A DNA stretch of 64,000 bases, from the NCBI RefSeq assembly GCF_000003855.2, contig NW_003101680.1, forward strand, positions 292,490-356,489, written 5' to 3'. Below, one piece after another: positions 10,598-21,052 of this stretch. Under the pieces are notes generated by a model, which was given only the letters and a program-made list of their open reading frames with translations, searched no databases and had not been told where the DNA came from. Made by a program: the position numbers and the translations under genes. Each line of letters begins with the position of its first letter. The stretch's first letter is position 1. Origin of the DNA: Blastomyces gilchristii SLH14081 (lineage: Eukaryota; Ascomycota; Eurotiomycetes; Onygenales; Ajellomycetaceae).

Positions 10598-10610
10598 TAT
10601 AACTTAAGAA

Positions 10611-11121
10611 AGTTTCTTTTCAGTTTATAAGTATCTCTGAAGATTATATCTAGAGACTCAGTTCAAGAATGTTTACAGATAGTAAGCATTTCTTGTAGAA
10701 AAATAACTTACTTTTATAAAAGATGCTCAAGAATGTTCTTCACTAAGATTAATTTATTTATAAGCTTGAAGAGTTTCTCTGTCATAGATGTAGAGAATGA
10801 TATTTTTCAAGTAATTAATAAGTTCTCTAAGACTTCTTTTATAAAAGTTATTCATGATTCAGATAACTGCTTCTGAGTGTCTGCAGTAGAGTTTGCAGAG
10901 ATTGAAGTATATAAGTTTCTAGTTCTTTTAGTTATAATAGATAGTTACTGACTGACAGAGCTTGAAATGTAAGAATAAGTACTCACAGATGATTCTTCAG
11001 GTGTTTGCAGCTTGATATAATATATACTATTAACTATTAGAAGTATTCACAGTAGAAAGATAAAATATAAAGATTAAATATATAATAGTATTCAAGCTGA
11101 GTTATGAATAGTATTTGTGAA
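10611..11121 (-). pseudogene. Gypsy B, 5' part (probable gag N-terminus)
   Basis: This minus-strand sequence is what the old LINE inserted into. Removing 3384-10610 rejoins it to the gag remnant at 2641-3370. The translation is charged and broken by stops. I see no domain on its own, so the gag call rests on position only. The region ends at a MITE (11130), and no LTR or primer-binding site was recognised. Confidence 0.4.
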
Positions 11122-11129
11122 CTTCAGTC

Positions 11130-11635
11130 TAGACTGGCCGCCGGAATCATGAATTTCACATTTGATTTCATTTGGTCTGATCTCATACATTTCTTGGCGT
11201 GAATCCCGCTGGGAATAGTCATTAAAAAAACATGCAAAGTAACTATATATCAGATCTTAAAATGAAACCATGACTTGAAAAAAATGAGAAAGTGATCTCA
11301 TTTAATCTCATTTAGTCTCATTCTTAGTATGAAGTTACTATTTTTAGACATTTTAAGATTTTTTTTAGACTATTTTTAATTTTTTAAAAAGTAACACTTT
11401 TTGATAACATTTAAATTAGATTTAAAGTCATTTAAAGCAATAAAAATAATTTAAATTAACAAGTGAAAATCATGATCTCATTTGAAAAATGTGATAAGAG
11501 TCAACAGTAAGTCTCACTGAGACAGTATGAAACTACTATCTAATGTTAAAACCATGTAATGAAATCAGTCAAGTTGATAATGAGGTCATCAAAAAATCTG
11601 ATTCTGATCTCAGACACGCTCACACGGTCAGTCTG
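11130..11635 (+). mobile_element. hAT-type MITE, copy 2
   Basis: A 506-bp element with left end TAGACTGGCC and right end CGGTCAGTCTG (TCTA changed to TCTG). It is flanked by the exact 8-bp duplication CTTCAGTC at 11122-11129 and 11636-11643. Body as in the copies at 815 and 37188. Confidence 0.85.
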
Positions 11636-11643
11636 CTTCAGTC

Positions 11644-11760
11644 TATATAGTTGTGTGTAGCCAAGGGCCGCTAACTCTATTAGTTACGCGAGAGATAGGA
11701 AATAGAGCTAAAAAATCCGTGAGAAGCGGGATTTCTTACATTTATACAGCTCTGATTAAT
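11644..11760. other. GC-richer island, unidentified
   Basis: About 100 bases with unmutated CG and GG (GGCCGCTAAC, TTACGCGAGAG, GAAGCGGGATTTC) between a MITE and the GA/T-rich repeat. It begins TGTGTAG and a later point reads TTCTTACA, so a fragment of an LTR is possible. I found no second copy with certainty. Confidence 0.3.
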
Positions 11761-12005
11761 TCAATAATAATAATAGAGATAATACAGAGTGAAAGAGAGT
11801 AGTAGAAGAAGTAGAGATAATAATAATAACAGAGAGAGTAGAGAGTGAAAGAGATAAAAGAAATAATAAAAGTGAGTAGAAATAGAGAATGAAAGTGATA
11901 AAGAAGTAATAAGATAATAGAGATAATAATAATAATAAGAGATAATAAATAAAAGAGATAATAAGAGAGTAGAAGTAGAGAGTGAAAGTAATAGAGAGAG
12001 ATTAC

Positions 12006-12510
12006 TAGACTGACTGTGTAACTATGTCTGAAATCAGAACTAGAATTTTTAATAATTTTATTATCAATTTAACTAATTCTATTACACAGTTTTAAGATTA
12101 GATAGTAGTTCTATACTGTTTCAGTGAGACTTACTGTCTACTCTTATTATATTTTTTAAATAAGATCATGATTTTCACTTCTTAATTTAAATTATTTTTA
12201 TTGCTTTAAATAACTTTTAAATATCATTTGAGTATTATCAAAAAGTATTACTTTTTAAAAAATTAAAATGTTTAAAAAAAACCTTAAAATGTCTAAAAAT
12301 AGTAACTTTATACTAAGAATGAGACTAAATAAGATTAAATGAAATCACTTTTTTATTTTTTCTATATCATGATCTTATTTTGAGATCTGATATATAGTCA
12401 CTTTGCATGTTTTTTTAATAATTAGTTTTAGCGGAATTCATGTTAAGAAATGTATGAGATTAGGTTAAATAAGATTAAATATAAAATTCATAGTCTCAGC
12501 AGTCAGTCTA
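12006..12510 (-). mobile_element. hAT-type MITE, copy 3 (strongly mutated)
   Basis: A 505-bp MITE in reverse orientation. The flanking 8-mers are GAGATTAC (11998-12005) and AAGATTAC (12511-12518), which differ at one base. This copy carries many more C-to-T and G-to-A changes than the copy at 16604. Its right end and flank recur at 39172-39246, so the locus was duplicated. Confidence 0.8.
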
Positions 12511-12651
12511 AAGATTACAGAGCAGTAGAGATAATAATAATAATAGAGAGAGTAGAGATGAAAGAAGTATTAAAAGACTAGAGATAGAAAGTGAAAGTGA
12601 TAGAGAGAGCTCTGAGATAGTAGACACAGTAATAATAATAGAGAGAAAAGA

Positions 12652-13727
12652 TTATTATTATTATTATTATTATTCTTTAATTATAAATGTATGCAGTCAG
12701 AGACTATGACATCTACCTGAGAACTTTTAGTTCTCAGGGTTTTTTCTATATCTGTAAAGTTAACTATTATACATTCATCAATTTCAGATATATAAAATCA
12801 GAAAATTCCAGCTCAGAATACAAAAACTGTTTATAAATTACAGTATTTTAACATCTTCTAATACTTTGAAATCATTTGATAATATCATGACAAAGAAAAA
12901 GAGAATACAGTCTTAAAGATAGACACATTAAATAGATAGATAGAAAGGAATTGAAAGAAAAAGATAAAGTAAAAAGAGCTATAGAACAAGATCTCTGCAG
13001 TTTACATCTTAAGCTATATACATATTTTTAACACTCTATATAACTGACTACTGTCTCTGTTCTCTTGAGCCTGCTTCAGAGATTATCATTCTCTTTAAAG
13101 AGCTGCCACCCAGCTAGCTTCTGTAACTAGCTTATTTATAAGTGAGATTCTCACTAAGAATAACATCAGAGTTATTCAATTCTAGTTAAGTCTCTAATCT
13201 TCCAGCTGTCAATCTCAGCATTTCAGCCTATTAATTGGCTGTCACAGTCTTGCTTGCACTAATCATCTATTAAGAACACCTAGGTCTTGTCTCACCTAGG
13301 TTCTTGCTAGGCCCAGGGTGTCCTAATCAGATAGTTTTTAAATCTCATTCCCCAGAAGTGAGTGTCTAGAGTGGGGGGGATGAGGCCTGGCCAGTTAAGC
13401 TTGATGATGATTTGCTATCCTGCAGGTATTCTAGATCTCAATCACTCTAGTACTGATCTAACTTGAAGCGCCCGGGGGGCTGTTAATTCTAAGATCAGTG
13501 AGAATTAGCGCCTGGGAACCCCTGGGATGGACATCTTAAGCTTGACAATGATTCACTATAGTGCACCCAGGGGCCCCCAGTACTGTTTTATGACTTAACA
13601 GTGGAAGCTGTGGTTAAGATGGCCCTCACAGGGTTCAAACCTGCCCTCTCTTGGCATTCATTCCCCGGGGGGAAGGCCGCTAATTGGGGCTTCATGGTAG
13701 CGTAGTTAACCACTACGCCACCGGGCC
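12652..13727 (-). mobile_element. SINE-2 copy b
   Basis: A 1076-bp copy of the element at 6717, on the minus strand. The (ATT)n end and LINE-type 3' tail lie on the left (12652-12990) and the tRNA-like head on the right, ending CCGGGCC at 13727. It is flanked by the 14-bp duplication ATAGAGAGAAAAGA at 12638-12651 and 13728-13741. The duplicated locus at about 39363-39380 lacks the insertion and shows a single copy of the target. The head is again less mutated than the tail. Confidence 0.9.
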
Positions 13728-14290
13728 ATAGAGAGAAAAGAGAGTGAAAGAGATAAAAGAGATATAAGAGATAATAAGAAGTAATAAGAAGAGAGTAGAG
13801 AATAATTTAAAAAGAGAGTGAAAGTGATAGAAGAGCTGTAGAATAATAGAAACAGTAATAATAATAGAGAAAGTAGAAGTAATACAGAGTAATACAGAGT
13901 AAAAGAGAGTGTGATAGAGAAAGAGAATAAAAACAGTAGAGATAATAATAATAATAGAGAGAGTACAGAATAAGAAGTAAAAGAAATGAAAGAAATAATA
14001 AGAAGTAATAAGAGAGAGATAGAGAGTAATTCAGAGAGAGAATGAAAGTAATAGAGAGACTATAAAGTAATAGAGATAATAATAATAATAGAGAGAGTAG
14101 AGATAATACAGAGTGATATGAAATGAAAGAGAGTAGTAGAAGAAGAGAGTAGAGATAATAGAGATAGTAATAATAATAAAGAGAGTAGAGAATAAGAGAT
14201 AAAAGAGATAAAAGAGATAAAAGAAGTGAAAGAGATAAAAGAGATAATAAGAGATAATAAAGAGAGAGTAAAGAGTGATCAGAGAAAGAG

Positions 14291-14487
14291 TAATGTATTA
14301 ACAGATATTATAACTTATTTCAGTGTATACAGTACAGATTTAACTTGACTAGATTTAAATTTATTATTTTTTCAATTAAATACACTGTTGAACTCTATAA
14401 TATAAATCTGACTATCAGCTTAACATGCTTAATAAGTTATACAGAGTTATACACAGAATCTACTGAATAGAAGGTCTTATTCAGTCA
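14291..14487. repeat. Repeat segment S, copy 1
   Basis: About 200 bases next to the GA/T-rich block that recur at 39911-40108 with point differences. The shared part includes 'TATTATAACTTATTTCAGTG' and the end 'CTTATTCAGTCA'. No coding sense was seen. It stops at the (AAT)n end of a SINE-B copy. Confidence 0.8.
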
Positions 14488-14594
14488 TTATTATTATTAT
14501 TATTCTTCTTTCATTATATTTATATGCAAGTGAAGCTTATGATCAGTTCTTATATGATATTAAATATAGATTACGTGTTAATTATATAGAAGAA

Positions 14595-14933
14595 TGTAAG
14601 GAGCCTACGCCGAATAGATCAGTATTATATTGATAGGTCTTATATAACAAAGAGAAAAATGTTAGAGAAGGAAAAGAAAGAGAAAGTGTGAGAATCAGCA
14701 ATTAAAGTGAATATTTATACATGTATGTGATGATGTATGCAGTGAGGCTTCAGGGCAGAAGAATCTTTACGTGTTTATAGCGGTTGAGAATCAGCAATTG
14801 AGAATGAAGTGAAGAATCTGTACATGTTCATGACAGCTGAGAATCAGAGCATACATGTTCAAGAATAAAGTGATTGAAATCTGTGAAGTGTAATGAAATA
14901 GTCTATATGATTGATCAGGCGCAGCTCGCCACA
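14595..14933 (-). repeat. Gypsy A1 LTR (3' LTR)
   Basis: 339 bp, TGTAAG...CCACA on the plus strand. Its outer (left) edge keeps GCCTACGCCGAATAG, whereas that segment in the partner LTR has become GCCTATGCTGAATAG. The middle and inner parts are AT-shifted. Confidence 0.9.
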
Positions 14934-14955
14934 TTAGTTCTCTTCTTCCAGAAGC
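14934..14955 (-). promoter_or_regulatory. Polypurine tract of Gypsy A1
   Basis: On the minus strand GGAAGAAGAGAAC lies immediately before the 3' LTR. Copies A2 (AGAGAAGAAGAGGG) and A3 (GAAAGAGAGGGA) have matching tracts. It would prime plus-strand DNA synthesis and fixes the element's orientation. Confidence 0.75.
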
Positions 14956-14999
14956 AGTTCTCATCAGTCAAGAACTGCTGTTTCAGATAACATGAAACT

Positions 15000-16600
15000 C
15001 AGAGTTCAGGTCAGTTGATTATAGCTGACTCATTTCATGAGATATTGTCAGCTACAGCTACAGAGTCTCTCATTGAGAATATTCTCAATCTCTCACTCAA
15101 GCTCATTATCTTCTTCTATGATGTCTGGCAGCTGTCAGTCAGAAATCAGTTGAGAAGAGAATAGATCAGTGACAGTGCAGCAGAGCAAGCTTGTGTGAAA
15201 GATATTATAAATTTCTGATAATGTGTTAAGACAGTAGTTGTGACTATCTAGAACTTCTATCACTTTATACTTAATATAGTGATAATTCAGTGTATGAGAT
15301 GAACATGTGATTTATATATTCTTAAGATTCAATTACATCAAGTCTTCTATCTTATATTATTTGACAGAGTCTCAGTGAATATTGATTTGATTCTCTTAAT
15401 CTTGTTTCACAGTTGTCATGAAGATCTCTGCTCAGTCACAGATATCTCAGAGCTTCATTACTATATTATCAGTAATCTGAATCAGACTGTGAGAGTTCAG
15501 TATGAACTGTGTAATCTCTAGAAGATTCAACACCTTCATGTGATAATTATATGTAAGAAAGAATGAGCTTATATCTGTTGAAACAGCATCTCATTCATTG
15601 ATAGTAATCTCTATGTATAGAAGCAGATCATGTCAATCATCTTATAAGTGATTGCAAAACTTACAGAGATAATTCTTTACAGTCTGAATTATCTGTTCTG
15701 ACATATCATCAGTCTCAGAGTGATAGACAGTTAACAGACAGTGTATAAGCTTAAGAACTTAACAGATTCTTGTTCAGAGAGTACTCATGAATTGACAGCT
15801 CTGATCTGATACTATAGATCTCAGTAATTCATGCATTTGATAGAACAGACTCTATAGAAAAGCTTCAGTAACTTGTTTGATATTCATCTTATTACAAGAT
15901 TTCAATATTATATCTTTGCTTAATCAATTCACAATGATCAGAATGTTTCTATAATTCTTACTCTCAGAGAGATTAACAGTAAAGTCAATTATCACATCTC
16001 ATCAGATTCTATCAGAAATATTAAGTGATTTCAGCAGATCTTTTCTACAGTTCTTTCACAAAATGATGAAAGAATAACAGTTACAGTTTCAGATGAAGTA
16101 TCTAATGCTGTTTAATATCTCAGATTAGTAGAACTCTCAGGAGATTATTCTATACAGTTGTTTACAGCCTGAATAATTAGTTATACATGAATTATGCATC
16201 TCTTGCATTATTCAGGTGTGTAAGGGTTCAGAGTGAGAGACTCAGCATCATTCATGAAATTATAGAGTTTTATTGTCATCAATTGAACATTCTGAGATAT
16301 TGATTCTTATACATAGTTCTGGGGAAAATCAGAGTGCTTCTTGATATACTGTTTTGATGAGGGCTTGAAGAAGTTCATCAGTTTAAGCTGTTGTATATCA
16401 CAATTCATTCAGTGTAGATCTGGAGAATGTTCTGACTAACAAAGCATATATAGTGTCATGAGTGATCTCATCATAATCAACTAGTATCTTTGAATTCAAG
16501 AGTTGATATTCTCAATTCATTCAGTGTGTATCTATCACATTGAACAGCATATCTTGTTCTCATTGCAAGAGAGCATCTGCCATTGAGTTCTGACTGTCAG
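15000..16600 (-). pseudogene. Gypsy A1 integrase with C-terminal chromodomain
   Basis: Minus-strand integrase remnant at the pol C-terminus. The best marks come from comparison with A3 (42037-42234) and A4 (58983-59180): a 'KYKVMKVLDSHNYHLDI' block, then '-FYISLL', the usual 'YRLDLP...HPVFHVSLL' module. This is followed at about 15030-15130 by a chromodomain-like segment with ELE-(Trp to stop)-EIE-I and, nearer the C-terminus, YLMK-(Trp to stop). The chromodomain probably steered insertion to heterochromatin. Trp codons are TGA throughout. The zinc-binding and catalytic parts (about 15500-16550) are too decayed to point to single residues. Confidence 0.75.
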
Positions 16601-16603
16601 AGT

Positions 16604-17109
16604 TAGACTGACCGTGTGACCGTGTCTGGGACCAGGACCAGATTTTTTGATAGTCTCATTACCAATTCAACTGATCCCATTACACAGTTTTAACATTAGA
16701 TAGTAGTCTCATACTGTCCCAGTGGGACTTACTGTCTACTCTTGTCACATTTTTCAAATGAGATCATGATTTCCACTTCTCAATTTAAATTATTTTTATT
16801 GCTTTAAATGACTTTAAATCTCATTTGAGTGTTACCAAAAAGCGTTACTTTTTAAAAAATTAAAAATAGTCTAAAAAAAACCTTAACATGTCTAAAAATA
16901 GTAACTTTATGCCAAGAATGGGACTAAATGGAACCAAATGGGACCACTTTCTGATTTTTTTCAAGTCATGGTTTCATTTTAAGATCTGATATATAGTCAC
17001 TTTGCATGTTTTTTTGATAGCCAGTCCCAGCGGGATTCACGCCAAGAAATGTATGCAATCAGACCAAATGGGACCAAACATGAAATTCATGGTCCCGGCG
17101 GCCAGTCTA
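16604..17109 (-). mobile_element. hAT-type MITE, copy 4 (best preserved)
   Basis: A 506-bp copy in reverse orientation with ends TAGACTGACCG and CGGCCAGTCTA, flanked by the exact 8-bp duplication GTCAGAGT at 16596-16603 and 17110-17117. Gypsy A3 has the empty site at about 43525-43545 (CTGTCAGAGCAGTAG). It retains many CC, GG and CG pairs lost in other copies, so it is the best reference for the original sequence. Confidence 0.9.
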
Positions 17110-17117
17110 GTCAGAGT

Positions 17118-18420
17118 GGTAGTGTATTGTAAAATGAAAGCAGCTTAGAAACTTCAATCATCATATCTATTATTCAGTGAGTTTACAGATCATTGCAAAG
17201 TATTTGAAGTTCTTATGATCTGTGATTATCTCAAATTCAGAGATACTTCAGAGTTTAGAGTCTTATTCTTCTAGACAGTGTATAATCACAAGAAGTTTCT
17301 TATCATAGATCTCATAATTGCATTCAGTAAGACTCAGTTTCTTAGACATGAAGACACATGATTGTAGAACATCTTCATCATCATATTATAATATCACTTC
17401 TTCTATTATATAGTCAGAGAAATCAGCTTCAACAACTGTCTTATAATCAGAGTTAAATATCATTAGTAGAGAAGTATTGATGAATATCTTTTTCATCTGT
17501 ATAAATGCAGCTTCAGTATCTGCTGATCACTGAAATACTGAGTTCTTCTTGATAAGTTCTGTAAGTGATCTTATAATATCTGAGAAGTTTTATATAAATT
17601 GCTGATAGAAGTTAGTAAATTTAATGAAGCTTTATACATCTTTCACAGTACACAGAGCTTTTCATTCAAGAATAGCAGAGACTTTCTCAGAATTCATTCA
17701 AATTCTCTTATCAGCTTCTATAATAAAACTCAGATATTTGATACTCTTGACTTTAAAATCACACTTGTTAATATCTATCAGTAGTTCTGCTTCTCATAGT
17801 TATTATAATACCTTCTGTACATGTTCTTGATATTCTTTTCTGAACTCATCAGTGAAGATGAGAATGTCATCAAGATATGCAGATGCAAATTCATTAAGAA
17901 AATCTCAGAGTGCTCAGTTGATATACTTCTGAAATGTACTGAGAGTGTTAGCCAGTTCAAAGAGAGTAACTATTCATTCAAAGAGGCTATATCATGTTCA
18001 GAATGCTGTAAGCCATTCATCTCCTTCAGTGATATAAATCTTATGAAACATGGTGATGACATCTAGTTTTATAAATCATTGAGCTTGTTCAATGTGAGCT
18101 AGAGTTTCATTGATAAGAGATAGCAGGTAGCAGTCTTTCTTTGTTATTCTGTTCAGTTCTTGATAGTTCACACAGAATCAGAGTTCTTCATCTGATTTCT
18201 TTACAAAGATAATAGCAATCATGGTGAAAGAATTGCTAACATGTATGAATTCTTTATTCAATAGATCATTGAGTGTCTTTTGAAGAAGAAGGAGTTCATC
18301 TCAGAACATGTTGTAAAGAGAGTCTTATAATGATTCAGAGTTCTTATCATTCTTCTTCTCTAACTTAATACTGTGATTCACTTCAGAACCTTGTAAGAGA
18401 GGTATGTTCATAATATTATC
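17118..18420 (-). pseudogene. Gypsy A1 reverse transcriptase and RNase H
   Basis: Minus-strand pol core. The catalytic RT motif is intact: AYLDDILIFTDEFRKEYQE at about 17820-17880, with YLDDIL at 17860-17877. Upstream in the coding sense is the palm and finger region (to about 18420), where 'FCVNYQELN'-like sequence appears near 18150-18180. The RT connection and RNase H follow down to the MITE at 17109. A2 and A3 read YLDNIL at the same place and A4 reads YLNNIL, so A1 alone keeps both Asp residues. Frames are nonetheless broken elsewhere. Confidence 0.85.
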
Positions 18421-19239
18421 TTGTCAGAAGACATCTAGATATTCATGATATTATTAAAAGAGTTTTGTACAAGAATCTGTTATTATAACATAGAATAACT
18501 TTTCTACAGTCTTTTTGATATTGATCAGACTGGTGAAATAGATTGTTATATGATTCTGCTATCAGTGACTTCTGTTTCAGAGCATTTTATATGTATTGAC
18601 AGAGAGCTGTGTCAGATTCATGATCTTGTGAATGTCATCTTTGTGAATTCTATTATTGTTAGGAAATATCAAGCTTCTGTTTTAAGTGTTTAATAAGATG
18701 CCTTATTCAGATAGTCAGGCAAGTTCTAACATAAGATTATAATCAAGATTATCAACTTCATATGTGTAGGCATCTTCATATTGATGTTCTCTCACATCTA
18801 TGATCAGCTTCATCATGTAACAGATACAAATATCATTTGAATTATCAAATTCTGCAAGAAGTCAGGGTTTTGATAAGAGAATAGACTGAAGGTTATGATA
18901 TCTTATAACTGAAGATTTTATCATTGCATAGTGATATAGACTGCTGTCTATCATGACTTTCATATTATATATATTATTAATCACAGTAGATACAAGAATT
19001 GCATTTATTATTATTTTCTCTTCAAATTATTGTTATCTGATCTCTTCAAGCTTCTGTTTGTGAATTTGAACAGAAGCTAATCTTTTCTCTGTTTCATTGA
19101 GATATTCTCATAGTTATCTTCTGAATCTTTCTTCACTGTAATGTGATTGATGCGGACAGACACTGATTCATTCTTTAAATAAGAAGACACTGATCTTTCT
19201 CTTCATTGAGAAGATGCTGGTCTTTCTCTTAAGTGTGAA

Positions 19240-20490
19240 GATATATAGATCAATTGACAGTTAAAAGCAATGTGTTCTAATCAGTTACAGTTGATGTATA
19301 CTTCACATTAATGTTAATCAGTAACTTTCTTGAGAGTGATCTTAGAGACTCAGAAGCCTGTTCAAATGACAGAAACTCTTGCTTATGTATAGACATTTGA
19401 ATCTATTCAGTTCATAGCATCTGCATCATTGCTGTTCTTCAGCATGAGTGTATAAGTGACTGAAGTGTAACATCTTCTGTCACTATTCTGTATACTCTTA
19501 AGCTTGATAAGACAGTTATTCAATGTTTAGAGCTGTGTGCAGAAATCTTTATAAGTCTGATCTTCATCTACACTTACAAGAGCCTGTAAGAGTTTGAAAG
19601 TTAATGTCTTCTTAAGCATGCTAATCTTCATTCAATTCTCTCAAGATTGATTACCTGCTTCTAGAATCTTAATGTTGAAGTCAGGCATAAATATTGTAAG
19701 AGAAGTGTTTCTCTGTCAGATACTCTGTAATCAATCTAATACTTTCTGTTGTATGACAGTGTCTCAGAACAGAATATCAAGATGTTTGATAATATTATCA
19801 GGTATTCACAACACTGATTCATATGCTTTCATTCATTAATGAAACTTCTGTTTCACACTATTCTTCAATCATTCATTGATATATTAATCTTGATTGATTA
19901 ATGAACTGATGACATCTTCATCTACACTCAGTTTTACAAACATTTTCATCCTTCATGATGAGTAGAGAGTGAGATTGAAAGTATTAAAATATATAAGAGT
20001 ATCTAAGTGTTCTTTCAGTGCTTTTGTATTTGATTCTGTAGATGTTGAAATTGCATGAGTTTCTTATTATAATAATTGTTAAATCTCTTCATATTAACAT
20101 TGTTGAGTTACATGCATATCAGTTATTTATTGTTATTGTAATTTCAACATTGCTTAGAGTCACTGTGATATTACTTCTATACTCACGCTCGAGGGTTCTC
20201 TCATATTATCATTAGATATGATTATATTGTTTATCAGATATGTGATATCTGTGAAATCTGAAGAAGTGTAATTATATGAATATCTCATATGTCTGAGTGT
20301 CAGAACTCTCAGGTCTTTCACTGATATTCTCTTTGTAAGATCTTATTACAGGGTCAGAGTGACTGATGAGCAAGCTTCTATCTGAGAACTCAGTGTTCAC
20401 TGAACTGTTTCTCTTTCTTATGTGTTGTTACACATTTGAATATCTCTCAATGAATAATTGTTTTTAATAAGAAGACAATGAATGTTTTTC
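19240..20490 (-). pseudogene. Gypsy A1 gag with CCHC knuckle
   Basis: Minus-strand gag. The knuckle at about 19262-19305 reads Y-I-N-C-N-stop-L-E-H-I-A-F-N-C, a C-x2-C-x4-H-x4-C motif whose first Cys is now Tyr. Upstream gag matches the open stretch in A3 (45809-46015), with 'LVSIDKDQTYEDFCTQLR', a typical retrotransposon gag segment. Gag forms the particle shell and binds RNA. No typical TGG-starting primer-binding site follows the 5' LTR, so the priming mode is unknown. Confidence 0.7.
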
Positions 20491-20493
20491 TAA

Positions 20494-20832
20494 TGTAAGA
20501 GGCCTATGCTGAATAGATCAGTATTATATTAATAGGTCTTATATAACAAAGAGAAAAATGTTAGAGAAGAAAAAGAAAGAGAAAGTATGAGAATCAGTGA
20601 TTGAAGTGAATATTTATACACAAATGTGATGATGTACATGATAGGGCTTCAGGGCGGAAGAATCTATATGTGTTCATAGCAGCTGAGGATCAGTGATCAA
20701 GAATGAAGTGGAGAATCTGTACACATTCATGGCGGCTGAGAATTGGAGTGTACGCGTTTGAGAATGAAGCAGTTGAAATCTGTGAAGTGTAACAGAATAG
20801 TCTATATGATTGATCAGGCGCAGCCCGCCACA
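20494..20832 (-). repeat. Gypsy A1 LTR (5' LTR)
   Basis: 339 bp. Its outer (right) edge keeps CGCAGCCCGCCACA and GTACGCGTTTGAG, which are changed in the partner LTR. It is followed by TSD AAGAA at 20833-20837. Confidence 0.9.
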
Positions 20833-20867
20833 AAGAAAATACAGATGTTGAGATCATGTCAATGTGA

Positions 20868-21027
20868 TTCAAAGGTTGCTTTAGCCAGCGTACAATTACA
20901 GGCGTACACCGGCTTCTTATATATGTTATACTAAATTAATTAGTGGCCACTATGACCTCTTTACATTTGTAAGCATGTTTAGAAGCAGCTGCATTATTAT
21001 TCAGCAGTTATACATTCTTTCAAATTA
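20868..21027 (-). repeat. R1 module of SINE-B
   Basis: About 160 bp shared with 38278-38440 and, more weakly and inverted, with 40203-40315. It retains GGCGTACACCGGC and TAGTGGCCACTA, so it is less mutated than its flanks. In the 38-kb copy it lies directly between the SINE-B head and the truncated left end. Confidence 0.7.
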
Positions 21028-21052
21028 CATTCTCTCTCACCAGATTCAGTCA

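Larger units (their letters stand above)
11760..14290 (+). repeat. GA/T-rich, C-poor tandem repeat block (interrupted)
   Basis: An imperfect array built from words such as AGAGATAATAATAATAATAGAG, shortened and varied, with GAGAGAGTAGAG and GAAAGAGATAAAAG. The plus strand has almost no C. It is split by MITE copy 3 (12006-12510) and SINE-2 copy b (12652-13727), so the array itself is 11760-12005, 12511-12651 and 13728-14290. A second copy without the SINE is at 39239-39910. No coding function is apparent. Confidence 0.8.
14595..20832 (-). mobile_element. Chromodomain Ty3/Gypsy element A1, complete with both LTRs
   Basis: A 6238-bp LTR retrotransposon on the minus strand: LTRs 14595-14933 and 20494-20832 (339 bp each, TG...CA on either strand) and the exact 5-bp TSD AAGAA at 14590-14594 and 20833-20837. 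The undisturbed target is visible at about 22165. Internal order in the minus direction: gag with CCHC (20490 to about 19260), protease region, RT (YLDDIL at 17860-17877), RNase H, integrase and chromodomain (15030-15130), then a polypurine tract. MITE copy 4 lies inside. Stops abound but the RT core is the best kept of the four A copies. Confidence 0.95.
14488..21043 (-). mobile_element. SINE-B long form, split by Gypsy A1
   Basis: The SINE-B sequence is 14488-14594 plus 20838-21043 (about 313 bp) on the minus strand. The (ATT)n end and 3' tail lie left of the Gypsy; the remaining tail (AATACAGATGTTGAGATCATG) and an internal module (R1, 20868-21027) lie to the right. The candidate TSD ATTCAGTCA is at 14479-14487 and 21044-21052. 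The same tail without Gypsy is found at 22075-22190, where the target reads AGAAGAAAATACAG. There is no tRNA head here, so this copy is 5'-truncated. Confidence 0.65.

Noticed and set aside
20496..20530. Primer-binding site next to the Gypsy A 5' LTR
   Set aside because: Sequence after the LTR on the minus strand does not start with TGG and differs between A1, A2 and A3 by mutation, so no tRNA primer could be named.
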